DNA from: Mycolicibacterium lacusdiani
GTDB taxonomy: Bacteria; Actinomycetota; Actinomycetes; Mycobacteriales; Mycobacteriaceae
Direction of reading: 5' to 3'
Assembly (NCBI RefSeq): GCF_021916785.1
Contig: NZ_JAKCFC010000004.1
Span: forward strand, 532,068 to 596,067
DNA: 64,000 nucleotides
The notes below the pieces were generated by a model. That model saw only the letters and a list, made by a program, of their open reading frames with translations. It was not told the origin of the DNA and did not search any database. This document shows positions 44,180 through 51,799 of the stretch, in pieces (position 1 is the stretch's first letter; every line of letters starts with the position of its first letter). A program made the translations under genes and the position numbers.

Positions 44180-45174
44180 TCAACAGGCGAGGATTCGCTG
44201 CGATGGTCGGGCTCACCGCGGCGGGAACGGCCACCGCCCTCGCAGCTCCGTCGGCGGCGGCACCAGAGTCCCTCGGCAATACCGGCTTTCGGTCCATGGG
44301 CCGGATTCAAACCGGTGTACTCGACGTCGGGTACGCCGAGGACGGGCCGCCCGACGGTCAGCCGGTGATTCTGCTACACGGGTGGCCGTACGACATCCAC
44401 AGCTTCGTCGACGTCGCACCGTTGCTCGCTCAGCGCGGCTTTCGCGTGATCGCGCCCTACGTACGAGGATTCGGCAGTACGCGGTTCCTGTCGGACACGG
44501 CGATGCGCAATGGCCAGCAAGCGGCCGTGGCGAGCGACGTCCTCGCGCTGATGGACGCGCTCGACATCCCGGACGCGATTCTCGCCGGGTTCGACTGGGG
44601 CGCCAGGTCGGCCGACGTGGTCGCCGCGCTGTGGCCCGAGCGCGTTCGCGCGCTGGTCGCCGTCAGTGGCTACATCGTCGTGAACCTCGAGGCCAACCTC
44701 GAACCGTTGAATCCCCAGGCCGAGTACGGCTGGTGGTACCAGTACTACTTCGCCACCGATCGGGGCGAGAGGGGCTACAGGGCGAACACCCGCGACTTCA
44801 ACCGGCTGATTTGGCGAAACGCCTCTCCGCTGTGGTCATTCGACGATGCGACGTACGACCGCACGGCTGCGTCCTTCGACAACCCCGACCACGTCGACGT
44901 CGTCATTCACAACTACCGGTGGCGGCAGAGTCTCACGCCCGGCGAGCCGCAGTACGACGACCTCGAGCGCCGCCTCGCGGCCAAGCCGGCGATCACCGTT
45001 CCGACGATCACGGTGTCCAGTGACTTCGACGGGCCGGCCAAGGACGGCAGCGCCTACCGGCAGCGGTTCACCGGTAAGTACGCGCACCGGGTCCTCGACG
45101 GCATCGGACACAACGTGCCCCAGGAGGCGCCGCGTCGGTTCGCCGACGCCGTCATCGAGGTCGCCGGCTACTAG
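44176..45174 (+). CDS. Exported epoxide-hydrolase-like alpha/beta-hydrolase (Tat signal)
   Basis: This 332-residue protein starts MINRRGFAAMVGL, a twin-arginine motif followed by a hydrophobic stretch and AAAP cleavage context. The mature part has HGWPYDIHSF (oxyanion), nucleophile Asp140 in AGFDWGARS, and His in GIGHNVPQE. An Asp nucleophile points to epoxide hydrolase or dehalogenase chemistry rather than esterase. Coupling to the aldo/keto reductase is translational, but one product is cytoplasmic and the other exported. The stop shares CTAG with the convergent cupin gene. Confidence 0.82.
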   Translation: MINRRGFAAMVGLTAAGTATALAAPSAAAPESLGNTGFRSMGRIQTGVLDVGYAEDGPPDGQPVILLHGWPYDIHSFVDVAPLLAQRGFRVIAPYVRGFGSTRFLSDTAMRNGQQAAVASDVLALMDALDIPDAILAGFDWGARSADVVAALWPERVRALVAVSGYIVVNLEANLEPLNPQAEYGWWYQYYFATDRGERGYRANTRDFNRLIWRNASPLWSFDDATYDRTAASFDNPDHVDVVIHNYRWRQSLTPGEPQYDDLERRLAAKPAITVPTITVSSDFDGPAKDGSAYRQRFTGKYAHRVLDGIGHNVPQEAPRRFADAVIEVAGY

Positions 45175-45596
45175 TGCGACGCGACGAGTGGCTGGCCTGT
45201 CGGGATCACATACGTCGACAGCATCATCGTCGCAACGTCGCCGACGTTGATCGCGTCGTGGATCACGCCTGCCGGGACGAGGAACGGATCGCCTGTGTGG
45301 AGGTTCTCGGCGGGCCGGTCGTCGAAGACGATGTCGACCTCCCCTGCGACGATGTACCCGATCTCGGGACCCGGATGCGAATGCCGCCCCGACTGCTTGC
45401 CGACGGGGATCTCGACTCGGGTCTGCACGATGTCGAATCCTGGGGTGGGAGCCGGGGTGCGCTGCAATTCGACTCTGGTGACGCCGTCGGTGCCACCATC
45501 GTCGCTGCGGGCGATGCCCGCCTCGTAGACGCAGGCGGCGGCGGTGATGGCGGCAAGGGCGGTGACCGCCGCCATGCGGACGCGGGGGTTGGTCAT
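45171..45596 (-). CDS. Membrane-anchored or secreted cupin
   Basis: This 141-residue protein has an N-terminal hydrophobic segment (VRMAAVTALAAITAAAC) and a single cupin domain with the metal motif HSHPGPEIGYIVAGEVDIVFDD and a late VPAGVIHDAINVG. The Cys after the hydrophobic segment may be a weak lipobox. The ATG at 45596 has GAGGAG upstream. A second ATG at 45638 overlaps the sigma-factor stop by ATGA. Because it follows an ECF sigma gene, a regulatory (anti-sigma-like) role is possible, as in ChrR, but the zinc anti-sigma domain is absent. Confidence 0.75.
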   Translation of the reverse strand: MTNPRVRMAAVTALAAITAAACVYEAGIARSDDGGTDGVTRVELQRTPAPTPGFDIVQTRVEIPVGKQSGRHSHPGPEIGYIVAGEVDIVFDDRPAENLHTGDPFLVPAGVIHDAINVGDVATMMLSTYVIPTGQPLVASH

Positions 45597-45634
45597 GGTG
45601 CTCCTCTTCGTTCGGGGTTCCACGCGGGGCTTGG

Positions 45635-46240
45635 TCATGCCGCGGTGGCGGAGTCTTGCGCGGCGTTGGGTGTCGGGGCGAGGTCGCTCAGGGCCAAGCG
45701 CAATTGCTTGCGCGCCCGGTGGACTCGCGACATCACGGTTCCGAGGGGGATGCCCTCGATCTCCGCGATCTCCTTGTAGGCGTACTGGCCGACGTCGGCG
45801 TAGTAGACGGCCCGCGACAACGTGCCGGGCAGTGCGGCGAACGCCTGACGCAGCCGCCCGCCGGGCAATCCCTGCAGCGCTTCGACTTCGGCCGACGGGC
45901 GAGCGGAGGACCGGTCCCGAGCCAACTGCGCATCGCTGAAGGTGTCGGTCAGCAGTTCCTTCGGTCGCCGTTCGGTCCGGCGGTGGCCGCTGATCCAGGT
46001 GTTGACCATGATGCGGAACAGCCAGGCCCGCAGGTTGGTGCCCGGGTCGAACGACCCGAACCCGGTCCACGCCTTGGCGAGCGTCTCCTGGACGAGGTCC
46101 TCCGCGTCGTGGGCGTTGCCGGTGTAGCGGCGTGCGACGCGTTGGAGTTCGGCACGTATCGGACTGACCACGCGTTCGAATTCGGCTGTCTGGCTGAGGG
46201 GCGACGGTGTCACCACTTCATGACAGCAGCGCAGTGCCAT
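45635..46240 (-). CDS. ECF-type sigma factor
   Basis: This 201-residue protein has sigma region 2 (PIRAELQRVARRYTGNAHDAEDLVQETLAKAWTGF with DPGTNLRAWLFRIMVNTWISGHRR) and region 4 (AALPGTLSRAVYYADVGQYAYKEIAEIEGIPLGTVMSRVHRARKQLR). It directs RNA polymerase to stress promoters. The ATG at 46240 is one option; a GTG 27 bases later would remove nine residues. No classical anti-sigma gene follows. Instead the next gene, overlapping or 38 bases away, is a membrane-anchored cupin. Confidence 0.85.
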   Translation of the reverse strand: MALRCCHEVVTPSPLSQTAEFERVVSPIRAELQRVARRYTGNAHDAEDLVQETLAKAWTGFGSFDPGTNLRAWLFRIMVNTWISGHRRTERRPKELLTDTFSDAQLARDRSSARPSAEVEALQGLPGGRLRQAFAALPGTLSRAVYYADVGQYAYKEIAEIEGIPLGTVMSRVHRARKQLRLALSDLAPTPNAAQDSATAA

Positions 46241-46385
46241 CGCGTCCAACGATCGTTTTCGATGATCGTCATCGTCAGTGCAGATGACCGAGACGCCCGG
46301 GCGAATCCACGACGCGGCGCCGGCGTTGTAGTCAGATGCATCGCACACGTCGATCAGGGTCCAGGGAGGTCATCACGACGGCTGA

Positions 46386-46391
46386 TAACTT
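46386..46391 (+). promoter_or_regulatory. Leaderless-type -10 box before the LysR gene
   Basis: TAACTT fits TANNNT and lies 7 bases before the GTG at 46399. Confidence 0.45.
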
Positions 46392-46398
46392 CGTCGGG

Positions 46399-47295
46399 GT
46401 GGAGCTGCGTCAACTCGAGTACTTCATGGCCGTCGCCGACGACATGAGCTTCACTCGGGCCGCGCAACGCGTCCACGTCGTCCAATCGGCCCTATCGACG
46501 TCGATCAAGAAGCTGGAAGAGGAGTTGGAAGTCCAGCTGTTCGACCGCTCCCGCCAGCAGATCCGATTGACCCCGGCCGGCGAGGAACTCCGCAGGCACG
46601 CGCGCCAACTGCTACGCAGTGCCCGACTGGCGAAGGACGCGCTTCACGACTACCGCGGCCATCTCACCGGCACCGTGGACTTCGGCTCCCTGGTGACGTT
46701 CGGGGCGCTGGACGTACCCAAGGTCCTCGGCGACTTCCACTCCGCGCACCCACATGTGCGAATCAGGTTGCGGCTCAGTCAGACCGGATCGTCGTCCTAC
46801 ATGACCTCCATTGCCGACGGCGCATTGGACCTCGCGCTCGTGTCGGCACCCAACCGGTTCCCGGCGGGTATCGACCTACACCTACTCGCCCAGGAGCAGA
46901 TGGTGTTCACCTGTCGCGCCGATCACCGGCTCGCGGCCCGGAAGCGGGTCGACATCACGGAGTTGGCGGACGAGAACCTGGTCGGCTTCCCCGAGGGTTT
47001 CGGCATCAGGAGGTTGGTCGACGACGCATTCGCCGCGGCAGCGCTGACCCCTCGCACCCTCTACGAGGTGCCCGCCGACTTCACCGTCCCCGCGGCGCTG
47101 ATCCGCAACGCCCTTGGCACGGCGTTCATGCCGGTGAGCGAACTCGCCCGATTCGACGATCTGGTCGGCATCCCGCTCGCCACGCCCATCGACTGGCAGA
47201 TCTACCTCGCCCGCCCGGAACGTACGGACATCAGCCCCGCGGCCGCCCGACTGGCCGACATGTTGGTGGCCGCCGCCGAAGCACCAGACCTCTAG
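46399..47295 (+). CDS. LysR family transcriptional regulator
   Basis: This 298-residue regulator has the LysR winged helix MELRQLEYFMAVADDMSFTRAAQRVHVVQSALSTSIKKLEEELEVQLFDRS (residues 1-51) and a periplasmic-binding-like effector domain. The target is unknown. It is divergent from the ECF sigma factor gene, and LysR proteins often control the neighbour. Its stop shares CTAG with the convergent GGDEF-like gene. Confidence 0.88.
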   Translation: MELRQLEYFMAVADDMSFTRAAQRVHVVQSALSTSIKKLEEELEVQLFDRSRQQIRLTPAGEELRRHARQLLRSARLAKDALHDYRGHLTGTVDFGSLVTFGALDVPKVLGDFHSAHPHVRIRLRLSQTGSSSYMTSIADGALDLALVSAPNRFPAGIDLHLLAQEQMVFTCRADHRLAARKRVDITELADENLVGFPEGFGIRRLVDDAFAAAALTPRTLYEVPADFTVPAALIRNALGTAFMPVSELARFDDLVGIPLATPIDWQIYLARPERTDISPAAARLADMLVAAAEAPDL

Positions 47296-48404
47296 ACCGA
47301 GGGATTCTCGGGAGGTTCCAGCACCGTCAACCGCGGCGCCAACACGCACCGAATCTGATTGCCGCCCGCGCGGCGGGCGTCGAACATCGCCGTCGTCGCG
47401 ATGGTAAGCAGCTCCTCGAGCACGTCGGCCTCGGGATATCCGGCCAGCGGGAGCAACGGCGTGCTGACGACGCCGAGGCTGGCGGTCAGTCGCAACGGTG
47501 CAGTCGCGATGGCGCCGCGGATCCGCTCGACCAACGGCGTCGGGTCGAGATCGGTGAACAGGTCGCCGACCAGGAACTCGGCGTCGCTGACGTGGGCGAG
47601 CACCGCCTCCCGCCGCACGGTCTCGCGCAGTGCCTGAGCGACGACGACCCTGGCCTCCTCGCCGCCCGCCGCTCCGCGCAGCCCGGTGACGAGGGAGAAG
47701 CTGTCGAGGTTGACGACGGCGATGACCAGGTAGCGGTCGTCCTCCCTGCTGCGGGCGCTCAGCGAGGTGGCGATCCGGTCGTCGAACCCGCGGCGGTCCA
47801 GCAGGCCGGTCAGCGGCTCCACCTCGCCGTGCAGGACGTCGGAGTCGATCACGCGGATCGCCGTCCGGCACGCGAACGCCACGAACCCGCACATCAGCGC
47901 CACCGTCAAGGTGCCGCTGATCGCCAGGGCCGGGTCCGCCGAGCCGACCCGAACGGCAAGCACCACCAGCGTGACCAAGGCGACCGCCAGCGTGAACGTC
48001 AGCAGCCGCACGGTGTGGAAGAACGCAATCAGCGCGATCAGGATCGCGAAACTCGTCGCTCCGAGCAATCCGGCGGCGGGGCTGGGACCGATGAGACACG
48101 CAACGGAGATGCAGACCGTGGCGGCGATGGCGCACGCCACCGACTGGGTCCTGCTGGGCCACCGGCGTCGGGACCACAGAAAGACGATTCCCGCGCCGCC
48201 CACGGTGACGAGGATGGCGAGGACGACGTGCAGGGTGTCGCGCGGTCCGCCGGTGCCGACCATGACCAGCAGCGGCATCGTCGCGAGCAGGGCCACCACG
48301 GTGACGACCGCGCGCTGGGTGGCGCGTTGCAAACCCCGGGCGGCGAGGAAGGACGTCAGCCAGTAGTAGTGGTCGGATGTCCGGTATTCAGATCGCACGC
48401 CCAC
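47292..48404 (-). CDS. Membrane protein with degenerate GGDEF domain
   Basis: This 370-residue protein has about six or seven membrane helices (residues 30-185) followed by a GGDEF-fold domain (EPLTGLLDRRGFDDRI from residue about 196). The active-site motif reads SDAEF at 273-277 rather than GGDEF, so both glycines are lost and a diguanylate cyclase reaction is unlikely. The fold may bind c-di-GMP or GTP or act as a sensor partner. GTG at 48404 has AGAAAGG 7 bases upstream. Confidence 0.75.
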   Translation of the reverse strand: MGVRSEYRTSDHYYWLTSFLAARGLQRATQRAVVTVVALLATMPLLVMVGTGGPRDTLHVVLAILVTVGGAGIVFLWSRRRWPSRTQSVACAIAATVCISVACLIGPSPAAGLLGATSFAILIALIAFFHTVRLLTFTLAVALVTLVVLAVRVGSADPALAISGTLTVALMCGFVAFACRTAIRVIDSDVLHGEVEPLTGLLDRRGFDDRIATSLSARSREDDRYLVIAVVNLDSFSLVTGLRGAAGGEEARVVVAQALRETVRREAVLAHVSDAEFLVGDLFTDLDPTPLVERIRGAIATAPLRLTASLGVVSTPLLPLAGYPEADVLEELLTIATTAMFDARRAGGNQIRCVLAPRLTVLEPPENPSV

Positions 48405-48516
48405 GTGGGAACCTTTCTGGCGGGCGCAGCTGTCCGCGGTCCGGTCCGTCGCCTAGATCATCAAACTATCGCAAGCGTCCACTCGGGCAAACGTGATCGG
48501 AGACTTCTGCCTCGGC

Positions 48517-49275
48517 TCAACCGTGCCGCAGGCTGACCAGCGCCCCGGAGATCTTGCCCTCGTCGAGCAACCGCCCCATCCGGCCGGACTGCTCTTCGGC
48601 CACCTGCCACAGCCGCTGCCCGCCGTAGCGCTGCTCCAACGCGGAGTCGACTTCGTCGAGGCTGTTCTGCCAGGGCTCGGGAATGGCGGGGAGGTCGGCC
48701 GTGCTGATCCAGTCCTCGATGCGCAACCCTGCCGCGTCGACGTGGCCCACGAGCGAGCCGGCCGTGGGGAAGTGGTTGCCCTCCGGCTGCTCGTCGTCGG
48801 AGATGGATTCGCGGGCCAGGAACACCAGCAGGCCGATGCGCCCGGGCGACCGGACCACCCGGCGCAGTTCGGTGAGCAGGGTCAGGTGGTCGCTCATCGT
48901 GCACATGACGCCGAGGGACCACGCCGCATCCACCGATTGGTCGGCGAACGGTAGTGCGGTCGCGCTGCCTTGAACCACCGGATGCCCGAAGAGGGTGCGG
49001 GCGGCACGGCAGGCGCCGGCTTCGGGCTCCACCAGCACGGGCGCCGCCGATCGGTGTTCGGCCGCATAGGCACTCGGCCCGCCGACCCCGGCCCCGCAGT
49101 CCAGCAGGGTGTCGCCTGCGCGCAGCGCCAACCCCTCCATCAGCCAGTCGAGTGCGGCGGGACTGCCACTGCCCCGGCATCCCGCGGGCACGTAGAAGTC
49201 CTCGCCCATGTCGACGGCCACCTCGGCAGTCCACTCCGCAACGGTCCCGAACTCCGCCGACATCGCGTCACCCAC
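48517..49275 (-). CDS. Class I SAM-dependent methyltransferase
   Basis: This 252-residue methyltransferase has the SAM motif I DTLLDCGAGVGGPSAYAAEH (about residues 57-76), then VEPEAGACRAARTLFG and SATALPFADQSVDAAWSLGV. The acceptor is unknown. The GTG at 49275 has GGAGG 6 bases upstream and overlaps the preceding gene by 8 bases. It is the last of a four-gene unit with an MTHFR-like protein that could supply methyl-folate, which makes a linked one-carbon role plausible but unproven. Confidence 0.8.
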   Translation of the reverse strand: MGDAMSAEFGTVAEWTAEVAVDMGEDFYVPAGCRGSGSPAALDWLMEGLALRAGDTLLDCGAGVGGPSAYAAEHRSAAPVLVEPEAGACRAARTLFGHPVVQGSATALPFADQSVDAAWSLGVMCTMSDHLTLLTELRRVVRSPGRIGLLVFLARESISDDEQPEGNHFPTAGSLVGHVDAAGLRIEDWISTADLPAIPEPWQNSLDEVDSALEQRYGGQRLWQVAEEQSGRMGRLLDEGKISGALVSLRHG

Positions 49276-50254
49276 CGTGTACCTCCGCTCGAATCCGTCT
49301 GCCGACCTCGGCCTTGATCTCGGAGCCGATGCGTCCGCCCGCGGCCGACGCGAGGCCCGAGACGTTGACGCCCTCCACCCCGTCGATCGACAGCAGTGCG
49401 CGCGCCTCGGCGCAGGCGGCCTCGATGCCGGCCTCGATTGGGTCGGCGGCACTGAGGATTCCGTCGACGATCGCGTCGTCCAGCGCCAGCCCGGGCAGAC
49501 CCGCCAACACGGCCGCCGACCTCTCGTCGGTGACCACCGCGACCGCGGCGACGACGGGAATGACGAGCCCGGCCGCACGCGCAGCAGCCATGAACTCGGC
49601 CACCATCGCCGGGGATGCAACGTGATTCAGCACCGCAAGGCTCGCGCCTGCCCGCTGCTTCTCGACCAGCCGTGTGGGCCTGCCCGCGACTGGTGGCGCC
49701 GTCGGCGTCTCCGGAACCGCGGCCGTCATGCCGACCGACGCCGCCAACGACACCAGGCGGGGGCCGTCGAGGTCGAACGTCTGGGTGACGTCGGGGCGCA
49801 CGTCGTAGCCCCGCCCGTCACCCGTCACGCACAGCACCGTCGGCACTCCGAGCAGCGAGAGCCCCCGCAGTTCCTGTTCGAGGACGATGCGATTGCGGTC
49901 GCGGCACGACAGCGTGATCCACGGTGTGGCACCCGCATCGAGCAGCATGCGGCTCATCAGCGTGGGCGGGAAGTCGGGCCGGTTCTGGTGCTCACCCACC
50001 AGCACGGCATCGCACGACGGGCCGAGGATTCCCGCGGTGGCCTCGACGTCCTCGGGGTCGAACGGGACGCAGCTGAAGTCGGTGAGGATCAGTGGTGCCG
50101 CCACCGGCGCAAGATCGGGCACGACGCCGGTCCACGTCACGGGTGCAGGGAAAACGCATGGGCCGGGCCGCATCTCGCACTGGCCGTCGGGCCGCACGCC
50201 GCCGCACGGCCCGAAGTGCATGCGCTTGGGGCACTGTTCGGTCACCGGGTGCAT
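49268..50254 (-). CDS. MTHFR-like protein with N-terminal MetV-type zinc domain
   Basis: This 328-residue protein starts with a Cys-rich segment: Cys8, Cys17, Cys26 and Cys33 in CPKRMHFGPCGGVRPDGQCE and GPCVF. This fits the small zinc or MTHFR_C-type domain of MetV-like proteins. A TIM-barrel region follows (LILTDFSCVPFD, VLVGEHQNRPDFPPTL, LRGLSLLGVPTVLCVTGDGRGYD), related to 5,10-methylenetetrahydrofolate reductase (MetF). In acetogens MetV and MetF are separate subunits; here they appear fused. Reduction or transfer of a folate one-carbon unit is inferred. It overlaps the upstream SDR gene by 13 bases. Confidence 0.75.
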   Translation of the reverse strand: MHPVTEQCPKRMHFGPCGGVRPDGQCEMRPGPCVFPAPVTWTGVVPDLAPVAAPLILTDFSCVPFDPEDVEATAGILGPSCDAVLVGEHQNRPDFPPTLMSRMLLDAGATPWITLSCRDRNRIVLEQELRGLSLLGVPTVLCVTGDGRGYDVRPDVTQTFDLDGPRLVSLAASVGMTAAVPETPTAPPVAGRPTRLVEKQRAGASLAVLNHVASPAMVAEFMAAARAAGLVIPVVAAVAVVTDERSAAVLAGLPGLALDDAIVDGILSAADPIEAGIEAACAEARALLSIDGVEGVNVSGLASAAGGRIGSEIKAEVGRRIRAEVHGG

Positions 50255-51111
50255 ACGGCCTCGCTGGGCGCGACGGCGTTGCCCGTCATCGGTTCCTGCC
50301 GTTCACGACGGAAGCCGCCGAGGCGGAGCAGTGGTCCGACCATGACGTCGAAAGCCCTTGGCAGCGCACGGTATGCGAAGAGCATGGGGCGGTTCACCAG
50401 ACCGACCTGATGCTCGCTCGAACGGCTGGAGTCGGTCGCGGCGACGATGGCGCGGGCCATCTTGTCGGGCCCGTCCTTCACGGGCAGGACCCTGGCGCGG
50501 CGGCCGAAGAAGTTGGCCGAACGTGGGTAGATCGGCGTGTCGACGGCGCCCGGGTAGATGCCGTGCACCGCGATGCCCGGCGTCCGCCTGGTCTCCTGCC
50601 TGAGCATGCGCACCATGGCGGTGATCGCGAACTTGCTCATCACGTAGGCGCCCATGTACGGCACCGCGGCGTGTCCGAGCAGTGAGCCGATCACCACCAG
50701 CTGCCCCCGGCCGGTGGCACGGAAGTGCCGCATCGCGGCGCGGGACACGTTGGCCGCGCCGTTGACGTTGGTGCGGATGACGGAGTCGAACACCTCCGCA
50801 GGCAGGTCGGTGAACTCACCGAAGGCGGCGACGGCACCGTTCTGCACGACGACGTCCACCGACCCGAAGCGCTCGACGGCGGCGCCGAACGCGGCGTCGA
50901 CCTCATCGGCCGCACCGATGTCGGCCGACTGCACGAGGACGTCGGATGCGCCCTCCGTCGTGCATTCGACCTCGACCGAACGGAGTTCGGCCACGCCGCG
51001 CGCCACCAGCGCCAGCCGGCAACCTCTCGCGGCGTACCGCAGCGCGGTGGCCCGCCCGATGCCGCTCGAAGCGCCGGTGATCAGGACCGTCGGCCGCGGC
51101 GATGCCGTCAC
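50242..51111 (-). CDS. Short-chain dehydrogenase/reductase
   Basis: This 289-residue SDR has TGASSGIGRA at 12-21, NGAVAAFG near 91, and the catalytic Ser143, Tyr156 and Lys160 (YVMSK). The C-terminal extension beyond residue 230 has FFGRRARVLPVKDGPDKMARAI, as in SDRs that act on lipid or steroid-like substrates. The GTG at 51111 overlaps the preceding membrane protein by GTGA. The substrate is unknown, but its setting in a SigF-type unit suggests stress or stationary-phase metabolism. Confidence 0.85.
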   Translation of the reverse strand: MTASPRPTVLITGASSGIGRATALRYAARGCRLALVARGVAELRSVEVECTTEGASDVLVQSADIGAADEVDAAFGAAVERFGSVDVVVQNGAVAAFGEFTDLPAEVFDSVIRTNVNGAANVSRAAMRHFRATGRGQLVVIGSLLGHAAVPYMGAYVMSKFAITAMVRMLRQETRRTPGIAVHGIYPGAVDTPIYPRSANFFGRRARVLPVKDGPDKMARAIVAATDSSRSSEHQVGLVNRPMLFAYRALPRAFDVMVGPLLRLGGFRRERQEPMTGNAVAPSEAVCTR

Positions 51112-51662
51112 GAGGTGGGCAGCAACCTCTGCACCAGACCCTTCGATACTTCCTCGGGCCGGTATTGCTCGGCCGCGAAGGCTCCGATCGCTACGATTCC
51201 GCCGGTCAGGGCAGGCACGGCCCACTGCAGCACCGCGAGCTGCTTCTGCGCGCTGGCAACCTCGGGCGGGGTGGTCGCGTTGGGGGTGGTGCCGTCCTCT
51301 GCGGGCACGGCGTGGTGCTCGGAGACCTTCTTGCCGAGCACCCGGCTGTAGGCGGTCACGCCGAGCGCCGCGACGGTGAGCACCGTCTTGGTCACGGCCA
51401 TGCTCGGCACGCCCTGCTGGACCTTCGCCCGGCCGAGGTCGTGCTTGAGCAGTCCGGCCGCGCCGATGAGGTGAACGCCGATCGCCGCGGCGTTGACGGG
51501 GGTCCACTTGTCCCAGCCGGCGTTGGCGACGGCGCCGACGCGCGTCGAGATGCCTGCCTCCGACGAGGCGGGGTTGAGTGCTACGGCGTTGGCCAGCGTG
51601 CCGCCGAACCAAGCGGCGATACCGACGTCGTGCATCTGATGAAAGATCGTGGCGCGTGCCAT
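51108..51662 (-). CDS. Small membrane protein of unknown function
   Basis: This 184-residue protein has about four hydrophobic segments (GIAAWFGGTLANAVAL, AAAIGVHLIGAAGLL, TKTVLTVAALGVTAYSRVLG, AVLQWAVPALTGGIVAIGAFAAEQY) with an extended polar loop near residue 120. No family is recognised. The ATG at 51662 has AGGAG 6 bases upstream. It is the first gene of the four-gene unit driven by a SigF-type promoter. Confidence 0.65.
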   Translation of the reverse strand: MARATIFHQMHDVGIAAWFGGTLANAVALNPASSEAGISTRVGAVANAGWDKWTPVNAAAIGVHLIGAAGLLKHDLGRAKVQQGVPSMAVTKTVLTVAALGVTAYSRVLGKKVSEHHAVPAEDGTTPNATTPPEVASAQKQLAVLQWAVPALTGGIVAIGAFAAEQYRPEEVSKGLVQRLLPTS

Positions 51663-51715
51663 GAGGAACTCCTGAGGTGGGGTGGCTGTGTCGTATCCGT
51701 GCTGTTGTGACCGTG

Positions 51716-51740
51716 GTACCCAACGTCGCTGGCGCAAAAC
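51716..51740 (-). promoter_or_regulatory. SigF-type promoter, minus strand
   Basis: On the minus strand GTTT (51740-51737) and GGGTAC (51721-51716) are 15 bases apart, a full match to the SigF consensus. It would drive the membrane protein, SDR, MTHFR-like and methyltransferase genes. Confidence 0.72.
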
Positions 51741-51741
51741 C

Positions 51742-51766
51742 GTTTCACCGGGCCGCGCTCGGGTAG
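51742..51766 (+). promoter_or_regulatory. SigF-type promoter, plus strand
   Basis: GTTT at 51742-51745 and GGGTAG at 51761-51766 are 15 bases apart. The -35 box lies one base from the -35 box of the minus-strand promoter, so the two fire back to back. It would drive the alcohol dehydrogenase gene. Confidence 0.7.
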
Positions 51767-51799
51767 CAGTCGGGAGCCACCAAACCGAGGAGTGAGCTG

